Origin: Aciduliprofundum sp. MAR08-339
GTDB lineage: Archaea; Thermoplasmatota; Thermoplasmata; Thermoplasmatales; Aciduliprofundaceae
Direction of reading: 5' to 3'
Assembly (NCBI RefSeq): GCF_000327505.1
Contig: NC_019942.1
Coordinates: 1,364,001 to 1,428,000 of the forward strand
DNA: 64,000 nt
Positions 35,528-44,487 of the stretch are shown here, one piece after another. Below the pieces are notes generated by a model. The model was given only the letters and a program-made list of their open reading frames with translations. It was not told the DNA's origin and made no database searches. The first letter of the stretch is position 1. The number at the start of each line of letters is the position of its first letter. The position numbers were made by a program, and so were the translations under genes.

Positions 35528-36013
35528 ATGATTTGCGAACTATGCGGCAAGGATGTACCCCGATTACACAAGGTGGTTATTGAAGGAGTTATTATGAACG
35601 TTTGTGACGATTGTGCAAGGTTCGGGAAAGAGATCAAGGGCAATGAGATTCCCAAAGAAGTTAAGTATCTGCCCCCGGAGGTTGTTCGCGAGAGGCTGGA
35701 AAGAAAAAAACGTAGGAGAAAAGATTATCTGGACGAGGAGGAGGTTCTAATTGAGGATTACCCAGAGGTCATAAGAAAGGCAAGGGAGAAAATGGGGCTG
35801 ACGCAGGATGAACTCGCCAAACGCATACTTGAGAAAAAAACGGTCATATCAAAGATTGAGCGTGGGGAGATGCACCCGGATGAGAAATTGATAAAAAAAC
35901 TGGAGAAGGCACTGAACATAAAATTGAAGGAGAAGGTGAGTGTGACCTACAGAAAAGAATCAAAAAACACAGGGTCGTTGACGTTGGGAGATCTGATCAA
36001 GGGTGCGTTGTAA
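35528..36013 (+). CDS. Multiprotein bridging factor MBF1-like transcription factor
   Basis: A 161-residue archaeal MBF1. The N-terminal zinc ribbon has CELC at residues 3-6 and CDDC near 26-29; after a basic linker the Cro-type HTH runs from about 85 to 135, with REKMGLTQDELAKRI and VISKIERGEMHP. aMBF1 proteins associate with ribosomes and/or transcription. ATG 35528 has GGTGAT upstream. It ends immediately before a small membrane-protein gene (TAA then ATG), so the two are co-transcribed. Confidence 0.93.
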   Translation: MICELCGKDVPRLHKVVIEGVIMNVCDDCARFGKEIKGNEIPKEVKYLPPEVVRERLERKKRRRKDYLDEEEVLIEDYPEVIRKAREKMGLTQDELAKRILEKKTVISKIERGEMHPDEKLIKKLEKALNIKLKEKVSVTYRKESKNTGSLTLGDLIKGAL

Positions 36014-36214
36014 ATGGATCTCGCCACTGCAATAGTTTGGGTGATAATAATCGTCCTTGGAAGCATAGTCGTGCAGTACCTCTTCAACCCATATTTTCAC
36101 AGATTTGGACTGCCCAAAAATGAGAGCTCTGAAGAAAATGAAAAAACGGAGGAAGAGAGAAAAAAGGAGGAGGAATTTTACAGACAGATCTGGAAAGGAA
36201 GAAAAAAATCATAG
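36014..36214 (+). CDS. Small single-pass membrane protein
   Basis: A 66-residue protein with one hydrophobic helix at residues 4-24 (IVWVIIIVLGSIVVQYLF) followed by a highly charged tail rich in Glu and Lys (EENEKTEEERKKEEEF). No family recognised. It starts directly after the MBF1 stop codon and overlaps the end of the convergent PRTase gene by six bases. Confidence 0.7.
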   Translation: MDLATAIVWVIIIVLGSIVVQYLFNPYFHRFGLPKNESSEENEKTEEERKKEEEFYRQIWKGRKKS

Positions 36215-36793
36215 GGTTCTTGCGCGTATGAGTCCCCTCAGGGGCACCCCTTCTATCTCATCCCATGGAGTTTTGTTTACAAGGACCATGCATAGAACCG
36301 GTTCTCCTCCTGATCTGCGAATATCTTGGATAGCCTTGCGGAGTGTTTCGCCCGTGCTTATAACATCGTCCACAATTACAACCTTTTTACCCTCTATATG
36401 GGCATAATTGCTAGAGAATGCTCCCTCTTCCATCTTTGGATGCGGCCGGTATATTATCATCTCAACGTTGAGTTCCTCGGCTATGAAGGTGGCAAAGGGC
36501 ACCCCGTTTATGAGCACTCCCACTATGGAATCAACATCAAACTGCCTTTTTTCCATCTCTTCAAGAATTATATCGCTCATTATCTCAGCAATTTTTGATA
36601 TTCTGTAAGGATAGATTCCTATGCTTCTCCAGCCAATTTTAACGTCCTTGGGAGCCTCCCCTCCAATACCTCTGGTGAGAAGCCATTCAACGGTATTTGT
36701 TGAAAGATGCAACTCGGTTGCGATCTCCTTGGTATCCAATCCCTTTTCTTTAAGCTCTCTTGCCCTTCTGGCAAGTTCCTCAATACTCTTCAT
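36209..36793 (-). CDS. PyrE-like phosphoribosyltransferase with N-terminal HTH (GfcR-like)
   Basis: A 194-residue protein joining an HTH (residues ~1-40; LKEKGLDTKEIATELHLSTNTVEWLLTRG) to a type I PRTase fold with the PRPP loop VVIVDDVISTGETLRKAI near 132. This architecture is annotated as orotate phosphoribosyltransferase-like; in haloarchaea the homologue GfcR is a DNA-binding regulator of sugar catabolism. A regulatory role is more likely than orotate conversion, but not proven. AGGTGATG precedes the start. Confidence 0.85.
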   Translation of the reverse strand: MKSIEELARRARELKEKGLDTKEIATELHLSTNTVEWLLTRGIGGEAPKDVKIGWRSIGIYPYRISKIAEIMSDIILEEMEKRQFDVDSIVGVLINGVPFATFIAEELNVEMIIYRPHPKMEEGAFSSNYAHIEGKKVVIVDDVISTGETLRKAIQDIRRSGGEPVLCMVLVNKTPWDEIEGVPLRGLIRARTL

Positions 36794-36928
36794 AACATCA
36801 CCTCTAAATCAGCACTCATAGGGCTCATCATCCTATCAGCTGACCCTCTTTTCATCACAATTTAGGAATTCATTGGCAATATTTAATCTTTTAGCCAAAT
36901 TTTTTATCCTGAAATACAATTTAAGCAC

Positions 36929-37480
36929 ATGATCCTACGAAAATGGAGAGTTGTAGGAACCGAGGTGCAGGTGGCCCTCTGCGATGTGACAAAAGAAGAT
37001 GCTGATGCCATAGTTAACGCTGCAAATTCAAGTTTGAAACATGGAGGAGGAGTGGCCTGGGCAATAGTGAATGAGGGAGGTATGGAAATACAGAAAGAGA
37101 GCGATGAATACGTGCAAAAACACGGGCCCGTGCCAACCGGAAACGTAGCGGTAACGGGAGCGGGAAGTTTGAAGGCAAAGTACGTAATACATGCCGTTGG
37201 ACCAATATGGAGAGGGGGAAACAATAACGAGGATGCTCTGCTCTACAATGCCGTTTTTAACACCATGAAAAAGGCTGATGAGTTGAATGTGGAGAGGATA
37301 GCCATGCCCGCCATAAGCACAGGAATATACGGATTCCCAAAGGACAGGGCAGCGAGAATATTCGCCCGGGCAATCAGAGATTTTCTACAGAGCCGAGAAA
37401 AAACAAGAATAAGGGTGATAAGGATATGCCACATTGATGAGAGAAGTGCAAGGATCTTTGCGGAGAACATGAGATTCTGA
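36929..37480 (+). CDS. Macro domain protein (ADP-ribose binding)
   Basis: A 183-residue single macro domain of the MacroD/AF1521 kind. Signatures: VTKEDADAIVNAANSSLKHGGGVAWAI near 19-45 (ADP-ribose loop), YVIHAVGPIW near 85, and MPAISTGIYGFPKDRAA near 125-140. Family members bind or remove ADP-ribose or hydrolyse O-acetyl-ADP-ribose. It stands alone with a TATA-like TTTTTATC about 24 bases upstream of the ATG. Confidence 0.93.
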   Translation: MILRKWRVVGTEVQVALCDVTKEDADAIVNAANSSLKHGGGVAWAIVNEGGMEIQKESDEYVQKHGPVPTGNVAVTGAGSLKAKYVIHAVGPIWRGGNNNEDALLYNAVFNTMKKADELNVERIAMPAISTGIYGFPKDRAARIFARAIRDFLQSREKTRIRVIRICHIDERSARIFAENMRF

Positions 37481-37519
37481 GGAAAAATTATTTATTTCTT
37501 TTTCCAATGGGGTATTGAT

Positions 37520-37825
37520 ATGAACGAAAAAACAACATACGGAATTCGCCGATTGGTGCTTGACGTGATGAAACCACACAGACCAAGCATAGTGGATGTG
37601 GCCCTAAAACTCAGCAAGGTTGAGGGCGTAAACGGGGTTAACTGCATTCTCAATGAAGTAGATCAGGAAACGGAAAGCATAAAAGTGGTGATTGAAGGCC
37701 CCAACATAGACTTTGAGGAAGTTCAGGAAACCCTTGAATCTCTGGGTGCAGTTATACACTCCATAGATGTGGCCGTTGCCGGAAAGAAGATAGTTGAAGA
37801 TGTGGAAACCCCTCAGGACAGGTAA
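37520..37825 (+). CDS. DUF211 family protein
   Basis: A 101-residue archaeal protein with the DUF211 pattern: RRLVLDVMKPHRPSIVDVALKLSKVEGVNGVNC, then strands with ESIKVVIEGPNIDFEEVQE and SLGAVIHSIDVAVAGKKI. The ferredoxin-like alpha/beta sandwich with an N-terminal VLDVMKPH motif is well conserved; the function is unknown, with a metal or small-molecule sensor suggested for relatives. An A/T run near 37488-37495 is suitably placed as TATA. Confidence 0.85.
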   Translation: MNEKTTYGIRRLVLDVMKPHRPSIVDVALKLSKVEGVNGVNCILNEVDQETESIKVVIEGPNIDFEEVQETLESLGAVIHSIDVAVAGKKIVEDVETPQDR

Positions 37826-38089
37826 TCAAAGGTTTCTGATTTTTCTGGCTATTTTCCTTATGACCTCGTTTTTTGGTTCATCGGACTCCACAATTATTCG
37901 ACCCTTATCCGACCACCAGAACCGTGGATACCTTTTATCTTGTTCTATTTCCACGGAGTATCCGAGATCCCTCGCAGCCCTGGCAATGGTCTCAAGTTTG
38001 GGCTCAAAAGCAAGGTTCTTGGGGACCCTTCTCCCCTCCCTTCGGGAATAATGCAAATTAAAATATGCAGGATAGATGATTATTTTCAT
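37826..38089 (-). CDS. srp19: Signal recognition particle 19 kDa subunit
   Basis: An 87-residue SRP19 that binds helices 6 and 8 of 7S RNA during SRP assembly. The start ([24 protein letters not shown]) and the second block ([25 protein letters not shown]) are typical. The length matches archaeal SRP19. The ATG overlaps the end of rps8e by four bases. The stop is next to that of the convergent DUF211 gene. Confidence 0.93.
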   Translation of the reverse strand: MKIIIYPAYFNLHYSRREGRRVPKNLAFEPKLETIARAARDLGYSVEIEQDKRYPRFWWSDKGRIIVESDEPKNEVIRKIARKIRNL

Positions 38090-38466
38090 TCTATGAGCAC
38101 TCCGTTGAGCACTCCATGCTGTCCCGGCCTGGATGTTACCTTCACCTTACCCAGGGATGTTTCCACGATGGCGCCCTTGGTTATTATGTTTCTCTGAGCA
38201 AAATGAGGATTTGACGGATTTTCAAGCACAGTGGTGATTTTGACCTTCTGAGTCTTACCACTCTTTGGATCGTAAACATTTATTTCCTCAGCCCTCAGCA
38301 ATTTCACCTTGTAATTTCCGCCCCTAACCCGAATTATCTTCTTCCTCTCAACATCAACATGGGTTAGAACAGGCTCTCTGCCCAACTCGTACTTCCTCTT
38401 TTTCCTTGGCAAACGAATTCTGCCACCGCTTGGTTTTCTCAGAGATCTTCCCTGCCATATGGCCAT
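38086..38466 (-). CDS. rps8e: Small ribosomal subunit protein eS8
   Basis: 126 residues, the usual archaeal S8e size. N-terminal [16 protein letters not shown] with basic [24 protein letters not shown] and [14 protein letters not shown] blocks identify it. It binds 16S rRNA. A ribosome site (GGTGAT) lies upstream of ATG 38466, and the gene is co-transcribed with srp19. Confidence 0.96.
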   Translation of the reverse strand: MAIWQGRSLRKPSGGRIRLPRKKRKYELGREPVLTHVDVERKKIIRVRGGNYKVKLLRAEEINVYDPKSGKTQKVKITTVLENPSNPHFAQRNIITKGAIVETSLGKVKVTSRPGQHGVLNGVLIE

Positions 38467-38497
38467 CCTATCACCTGAGCACGCATATATGTAATTC

Positions 38498-39166
38498 TTA
38501 TTTAAACATTCTCATCATAAATGTTAGAACGTACAGGGCAAGAGATATGAATATCTGGTTTGAAAAATTATCGTTGGGAGGCACGTTATAAAGCTCCACA
38601 AGAGCGCCAACAATGGAGCCAATAATCGCGGCCAAAATCACATACTCAATAGGATAGTGAGAAAATAAAACTAGAAGCAAAACGATGAAAGAAGTTATGA
38701 AAAATGCAGTGCTACCCTCCCAACTCTTACCATTTCTGAATCTGTGCTTTCCGTATTTCTTGCCTATTACTGCAGCCAGTGCATCTCCAAGCGTTGCAAC
38801 AGCTATGGCACCTATAACAATCCACTTGGGAAAAAGAATTATGACAATCAGTGATGCTACAGCAAAATATATGTGGGCTCCTATGCACAGACGTTCCTCC
38901 TCACGCTCTATCTCCTTTATGCTCTTGGTCAATTTATCAATCCTTTCATTTAGAAATCTGTACATTTCTTCAGTCACGTATGGACGCATTCTCTCAACTA
39001 TTTTCTTGCTCTCAAGAGAGTAGACCCTGAGCGGTTCGATCATGAAAAATACTATGAGGGCAATGCTTATGACCACTATTGACCACTCCTTTCCCACAAT
39101 AACGTAAAGCAGGGGAACAAGCAATCCTGAAAGATGCAGCAGTTTTCTCTTCATCTCTATTTCCAT
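38498..39166 (-). CDS. CTP-dependent polyprenol/dolichol kinase-like membrane protein
   Basis: A 222-residue membrane protein of the dolichol kinase/DGK1/phosphatidate cytidylyltransferase group, with about six hydrophobic helices. The nucleotide-binding signature [31 protein letters not shown] near 140-170 is clear. Members phosphorylate isoprenoid alcohols, needed for glycan carriers or for salvage of geranylgeraniol in archaeal lipids; the substrate here is unknown. It lies upstream of rps8e on the same strand, about 30 bases away. Confidence 0.85.
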   Translation of the reverse strand: MEIEMKRKLLHLSGLLVPLLYVIVGKEWSIVVISIALIVFFMIEPLRVYSLESKKIVERMRPYVTEEMYRFLNERIDKLTKSIKEIEREEERLCIGAHIYFAVASLIVIILFPKWIVIGAIAVATLGDALAAVIGKKYGKHRFRNGKSWEGSTAFFITSFIVLLLVLFSHYPIEYVILAAIIGSIVGALVELYNVPPNDNFSNQIFISLALYVLTFMMRMFK

Positions 39167-39217
39167 GCTCAGAGTATCACCAGAGTATAATCTCCTTGCT
39201 CTAATTAAAGATTTTGA

Positions 39218-40336
<1,119 letters not shown>

Positions 40337-40338
40337 GT

Positions 40339-40764
40339 TTACCTGTGCAGATGCAGCATGGCCGAGTTTTCAAAAAATGCATCACATTCTTTGCCGGGTA
40401 CAAGGGCATCAATCCCCAGATACTCTATTTTTTTATCCTTGCATTCAAGAACCGAATCGTCCCTTTCAAGATTCAAATCAAAGTCCTTTTCTGAGATGGC
40501 TGCAATTTCCTCTGCTCCATCTATCCCTGCAAGCCTCAGAGCATCTTTGATTTGCCTTCTTCCAGTGAGAATCAGCATTATCTCAATGTGCATCTTGCTT
40601 GCAATATTCTCTCCCCTTTCAAAATACCCTTTTGCCTTTCTGTACGCGTAAATCAAATGCTCACTACAACCCACAGCAAGGGCATTGAAAACGTAAATTC
40701 CCCTATCCGCAAGGGTTATTGCTTCATCCACGCTTATTTTTCCCCTATAGCCCTTCACAATCAT
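40339..40764 (-). CDS. cgi121: KEOPS complex subunit Cgi121
   Basis: The KEOPS subunit that helps bind tRNA for threonylcarbamoyl-adenosine (t6A) synthesis. The 141-residue protein has the Cgi121 pattern: FNALAVGCSEHLIYAYRKAKGYFERGENIASKMHIEIMLILTGRRQIKDAL, near residues 25-75. Its start codon overlaps the stop of lonB by one base, so it is the second gene of a two-gene operon. The other KEOPS genes are not in the window. Confidence 0.9.
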   Translation of the reverse strand: MIVKGYRGKISVDEAITLADRGIYVFNALAVGCSEHLIYAYRKAKGYFERGENIASKMHIEIMLILTGRRQIKDALRLAGIDGAEEIAAISEKDFDLNLERDDSVLECKDKKIEYLGIDALVPGKECDAFFENSAMLHLHR

Positions 40765-42662
40765 TATTCATACACCGGAGCGGATTCCCTCATCTTTTGA
40801 AGCAACTCTCTCTTCTTCCCGCAATCAACAAGCGCATGCTCAATCACATCCTCAATGGTCTTTGCAGGTACTATCTCTATTTTCCCCTCATGCTCCTCGT
40901 CAAGGATCACATCCTGAAGATTCGCATAGGGAATTATGACCTTTTCAAACCCAGCATCTATGGCTGCCTCCACCTTCGCAGTAACTCCACCCACGGGAAG
41001 CACATGACCTCTGATGCTTAGGGATCCTGTCATAGCAACGCTCTGATCCACCGGTATGCGCTCCAGGGCAGAGAGAACTGCGGTGGCAACGCTTATGCTT
41101 GCACTATCTCCCTCAACCCCCTCGTAGGTACCAATAAACTGTATGTGCACATCGTAATTCGTTATGTGCTTTCCAAAGTACTTTTTGATTATAGCAGATA
41201 CATTCTCCACAGCCTCCTTGGCTATCTCTCCCAGTTTGCCGGTGGCGATCATCCTTCCCTGATCCCTGGATTGGGCCGGTGTAACCTCAGCCATTATGGG
41301 CAAAACAATACCCGAGTATTCAGCCATACCGCTTCCGGCAGAGTACACAGCAAGACCATTCACTATGCCAACCGCCTCACCCCTATTTAGGAATGTCTTG
41401 TAATCCTTTTTAACCTCGATCAATCTATCTGCCACCTGCTGCTCCAGAGGCTTGGCAAGTTTCTTTGCACGAAGAACATGCTCCACATCCACATACTTTG
41501 CCCTGTTCTCTCTTGCAATATCACCTGCCACACGCACGAGACCTCCAAGTTCTCTCAAGCGCAATGTGAGTTTTCCCTTTCTTCCGGCTCTTTTCTGCGC
41601 CTCTTTTATCACCTCGGCCACAGCACCCTTGGTAAAGTGAGGAATCTTACCGTCCTTGGCAACCTCCTGGGCCACAAACCTGATCAATTTCTTCCTGTTT
41701 TCCTCGGTATCATCCATAACAGATTTCATGTATACCTCGTAGCCATAGCCCCGGATTCTTGATCGTAGGGCCGGATGCATGCCCTGAAGAGCGTCCAGAT
41801 TACCTGCAGCCACAAGTATGAAATCACAGGGCACAGGCTCTGTGTGCACCATTGCTCCGGCAGAATGCTCACTCTGACCAGATATGGGAAACTTCTTTTC
41901 CTGCATAGCGGTCAGAAGGCTCTGCTGTGACTCTATGCGCAACATATTTATCTCATCTATGAAGAGCACACCCTTATGGGCCTTGTGGATGGCCCCTGCT
42001 TCAACGCGAAGGTGAGGAGGTGTCTCAAGACCACCGCTCTGAAATGGATCGTGCCTAACATCCCCAAGAAGAGCACCTGCATGGCTTCCTGTGGCATCCA
42101 CAAATGGAGGCTTATCTTTTGGGGAATGTGATACTAGCAATTTGGGCACAAGTGCCTTCTCCTCCTTCTGAATGCCCGTGCCCATAAACATGTAGAGAAA
42201 TATGGCTATGAATATGGACCAGAACAGGAAAGAATAATTTCCCGTGACTATAACTGCAATACCACCAATCATGAGAAGAAGGAAAAGAACAGACATCATG
42301 GTGTTCTTCTTCTCATTTTTTCTTTTTTTTGCCTCCTGCTGATACTGCTTCACTATGTACTTTCCCTGCCCTGCCGGAACGGTTTTTATTATGGGCCTAT
42401 TTGGATCTTCCTCGTTGGGAAAAACGAGGATGTCCTCAAGTTCCTCTCTCGGAAGAAAATCAACCATACTCTGAGCAAGCATGCTCTTTCCCGTTCCAGG
42501 ATCCCCTATGAGAATAACATGCCTCTTCTGTTTGGCAGCCTTTTTTATAACTTCAACTGCTTCATCCTGCCCAATGACCTGGTCCACAAGTTTGGGAGGA
42601 ATCTTAATATCTGCAGTGGTCTCGAAATTCTGCTTTTTGATCCATTCATCAACGCTTTCCAC
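40764..42662 (-). CDS. lonB: Membrane-anchored archaeal Lon protease
   Basis: ATP-dependent membrane protease. The 632 residues are ordered as AAA+ N-part with Walker A GDPGTGKSM near 49; an insert with two membrane helices near 120-165 (SVLFLLLMIGGIAVIV, FLFWSIFIAIFLYMFM); the rest of the AAA+ core with Walker B GVLFIDEI; and a protease domain with the Ser-Lys dyad at S520 (EGDSASISVA) and K563 (GGVTAKVEAA), 43 residues apart as in known archaeal enzymes. Degrades misfolded membrane and soluble proteins. It is upstream of cgi121. Confidence 0.95.
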   Translation of the reverse strand: MESVDEWIKKQNFETTADIKIPPKLVDQVIGQDEAVEVIKKAAKQKRHVILIGDPGTGKSMLAQSMVDFLPREELEDILVFPNEEDPNRPIIKTVPAGQGKYIVKQYQQEAKKRKNEKKNTMMSVLFLLLMIGGIAVIVTGNYSFLFWSIFIAIFLYMFMGTGIQKEEKALVPKLLVSHSPKDKPPFVDATGSHAGALLGDVRHDPFQSGGLETPPHLRVEAGAIHKAHKGVLFIDEINMLRIESQQSLLTAMQEKKFPISGQSEHSAGAMVHTEPVPCDFILVAAGNLDALQGMHPALRSRIRGYGYEVYMKSVMDDTEENRKKLIRFVAQEVAKDGKIPHFTKGAVAEVIKEAQKRAGRKGKLTLRLRELGGLVRVAGDIARENRAKYVDVEHVLRAKKLAKPLEQQVADRLIEVKKDYKTFLNRGEAVGIVNGLAVYSAGSGMAEYSGIVLPIMAEVTPAQSRDQGRMIATGKLGEIAKEAVENVSAIIKKYFGKHITNYDVHIQFIGTYEGVEGDSASISVATAVLSALERIPVDQSVAMTGSLSIRGHVLPVGGVTAKVEAAIDAGFEKVIIPYANLQDVILDEEHEGKIEIVPAKTIEDVIEHALVDCGKKRELLQKMRESAPVYE

Positions 42663-42742
42663 AGAGATGAGAATATAATTTCATAGATAAAACTTTTGAA
42701 AATTTTGAAAAACTTCTTATGCTATTTTTCCTAATATCCCCT

Positions 42743-43522
42743 ATGCTTTCCCTGGCAGCCGTTGTGCCACATGGCGATGAGATCCTCGTTCCAGATGAAG
42801 GTGCGGAAAAATTGCACAAAGCGATGCTCTTACTCCGAGATGAGATAGTAAAGAGAGAAATCGAAGAGTACGTGTTTATAAGCCCGCACAATTTGAGGAT
42901 AGATACACACATTTCAATCCTTCTAACCGAATACCTTGAGGGTTCATGGAGATACAGAAATATAAGGTTCAGAAGAAAAATAAAGAGCGACAGGAGCCTT
43001 GCCTTTGAGATATACAACAGAGCAAGAGAGCTACGCCTGCCCATTGTGGGTGTGAACTACGGAGCTTTGGAGGGCCCTTTATCAAAATTTGTGCTGGATT
43101 GGGGCACTCTAATACCCCTTTATTTTCTTCCAAAACGAAGAATGACACTCATAACCCCCGCAAGGGGCATAAAAAAAGAAGAACTTGTGAAATTTGGAGA
43201 GTTTCTTGCAAAAGTTCTAGAGAGGAGAAATGAAAGATTTGCCCTGATTGTGAGTGCTGATCACGCCCACGCTCACAGTGAATGTGGGCCATATGGATAT
43301 CATAAGGACGCGGAGAAATATGACAGAATCATAATGCAATCTCTGGAGACTCCAGAAAGTATACTTTCCATAGATGAGGATTTGATTGAGAATGCAAAGC
43401 CGGACAGTTACTGGCAACTTCTAATGCTCCTTGGTGCTCTAAGAATGAAAAAATTAAGGCTCCGATACAAAGTTTACCAGAGACCCACATACTTTGGAAT
43501 GGGAGTTGCATGGTACGGATAA
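42743..43522 (+). CDS. LigB-type extradiol dioxygenase family protein (MEMO-like)
   Basis: A 259-residue protein related to the catalytic subunit of class III extradiol dioxygenases. The N-terminal VVPHGDEILVP His/Asp, FISPHNLRID near 52 and SADHAHAH near 173 provide the expected His-rich site. In archaea and eukaryotes such proteins (MEMO/AMMECR1-linked) have uncertain roles and may not be dioxygenases. ATG 42743 is chosen because residues before it are atypical; the frame is open from 42719. It ends one base before tRNA-Phe. Confidence 0.75.
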   Translation: MLSLAAVVPHGDEILVPDEGAEKLHKAMLLLRDEIVKREIEEYVFISPHNLRIDTHISILLTEYLEGSWRYRNIRFRRKIKSDRSLAFEIYNRARELRLPIVGVNYGALEGPLSKFVLDWGTLIPLYFLPKRRMTLITPARGIKKEELVKFGEFLAKVLERRNERFALIVSADHAHAHSECGPYGYHKDAEKYDRIIMQSLETPESILSIDEDLIENAKPDSYWQLLMLLGALRMKKLRLRYKVYQRPTYFGMGVAWYG

Positions 43523-43523
43523 G

Positions 43524-43596
<73 letters not shown>

Positions 43597-43652
43597 CCAA
43601 AGCCATGAAGGAAAAGGTGGATTTAAAATTTACGATGGCCGAAAGATTTATT

Positions 43653-43674
43653 TTACCCTTCAGTATAAGGGTAA
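43653..43674. promoter_or_regulatory. Perfect inverted repeat between TATA and tRNA-iMet
   Basis: TTACCCTT-N6-AAGGGTAA is a perfect 8-bp inverted repeat lying just after the TATA box (GATTTATT, ~43645-43652) and ending nine bases before the tRNA 5' end, i.e. where polymerase contacts the promoter. It could be an operator or, if transcribed, a leader hairpin. Confidence 0.5.
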
Positions 43675-43683
43675 GATAGGCAT

Positions 43684-43802
43684 AGCGGGGTGGGGTAGCC
43701 AGGAAATCCCGCCGGGCTCATAAAGCCCCTTTGGAAAAGGTGATTTACCCCAAAGGGGCCTGTGAGACCCGGAGATCGGTGGTTCAAATCCACCCCCCGC
43801 TA
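43684..43802 (+). tRNA. Initiator tRNA-Met (CAU) with a 44-base intron
   Basis: Exon 1 is 43684-43722, intron 43723-43766, exon 2 43767-43802; mature length 75. Initiator features are the A1-T72 acceptor end (AGCGGGG/CCCCGCT) and three G-C pairs beneath the anticodon loop (CCGGG-CTCATAA-CCCGG). Anticodon CAT is at 43719-43721. T-arm GGTGG-TTCAAAT-CCACC. The intron follows position 37 and carries the hairpin shared with tRNA-Glu. Confidence 0.95.
43723..43766 (+). other. Initiator tRNA intron with shared hairpin
   Basis: The 44-base intron contains the 9-bp stem CCCCTTTGG/CCAAAGGGG and loop AAAAGGTGATTTACC, the same as in tRNA-Glu except for two loop bases. A further G-C pair extends the stem to 10 bp. 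Within the loop GGT can pair with ACC. Sequence outside the hairpin is unrelated between the two introns. Confidence 0.85.
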
Positions 43803-43974
43803 CTTTTATCACCGTTCATATGTTGCATTTTTCCCTGTTAGAGAAACATTTGCACACCACCATTTTATTACGAGATGATAAAACCCTGGGTTTAGGTCAC
43901 CCAGAAAGTTCAAGATTATACACTCCCCCCCTCTCATGTGCAGAGAGGGTTCATTGATACTTTGGTATACTTCC
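43803..43974. other. Spacer after tRNA-iMet with two hairpins
   Basis: No gene seen. CTGGGT/ACCCAG (43886-43904) forms a 6-bp hairpin. CCCTCTC/GAGAGGG (43929-43949) forms a perfect 7-bp hairpin beside a C run; on the minus strand this would lie 26 bases after the EamA gene stop and be followed by G residues, a possible 3' processing or termination element. Confidence 0.45.
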
Positions 43975-44409
43975 TCACAACAGGGTCATAACAGCTATAC
44001 CTGCAAATATCAGAAGCATGCCAAGGATCTTGGTAGTGGATAATTTCTCACCTATCAAAAAGTATGCAAAAAGAGCAACTATGAAGGCGTTGGATGCAGA
44101 TATCGCAACCGTTGGCCCTGCAGGACCCTTGCTAAGGGCAATCTTTATTGAGTACATACCAATGGCAAGCGCAAATCCGGCAAATATGGGTAGGAGAAGA
44201 TAAAGTGGAGGTGTGGCTCTCAAATTGCTCTGAAAAGTTCCCTGATACCAGAAATACCCAAGAAATGCAAGCCCCATCAGCCCAACGGCTAGCCATAGAA
44301 TTACTGATGTGAATATACTGTCCATATTATAATATCCGGCCATCTTTACCAGAAAATTCGTCAAACCGAACATCAACATGGTTATGAGCGCATATACCCA
44401 CCACTGCAT
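43975..44409 (-). CDS. EamA/DMT-family small transporter
   Basis: 144 residues with five hydrophobic helices (about 3-24, 32-55, 70-90, 96-118 and 122-142), forming a single EamA repeat. The C-terminal FLIGEKLSTTKILGMLLIFAGIAVM is typical of the family, and GPAGPTVAISASNAFIVALFAYF is the paired helix motif. Single-repeat members dimerise; the substrate is unknown. It is divergent from the tungstate/molybdate operon across a 78-base region holding the ModE-like site. Confidence 0.85.
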   Translation of the reverse strand: MQWWVYALITMLMFGLTNFLVKMAGYYNMDSIFTSVILWLAVGLMGLAFLGYFWYQGTFQSNLRATPPLYLLLPIFAGFALAIGMYSIKIALSKGPAGPTVAISASNAFIVALFAYFLIGEKLSTTKILGMLLIFAGIAVMTLL

Positions 44410-44452
44410 AGAACCCGTATCGGGAAGTAGGATAAAAATTTAAGTAGAGTTT

Positions 44453-44476
44453 CGTTATATCCAATTGAACATAACG
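44453..44476. promoter_or_regulatory. ModE-like operator upstream of the tungstate/molybdate ABC operon
   Basis: The sequence is CGTTATAT-N10-ATAACG. Its outer CGTTAT/ATAACG arms are a perfect inverted repeat, and the form and spacing match the bacterial ModE operator as I remember it from E. coli modABC. It ends 11 bases before the wtpA start and lies just downstream of A/T elements (ATAAAAATTTAAG, 44432-44444), so bound protein should block transcription. No modE gene is in the window. Confidence 0.7.
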
Positions 44477-44487
44477 GAGGTATGAAC

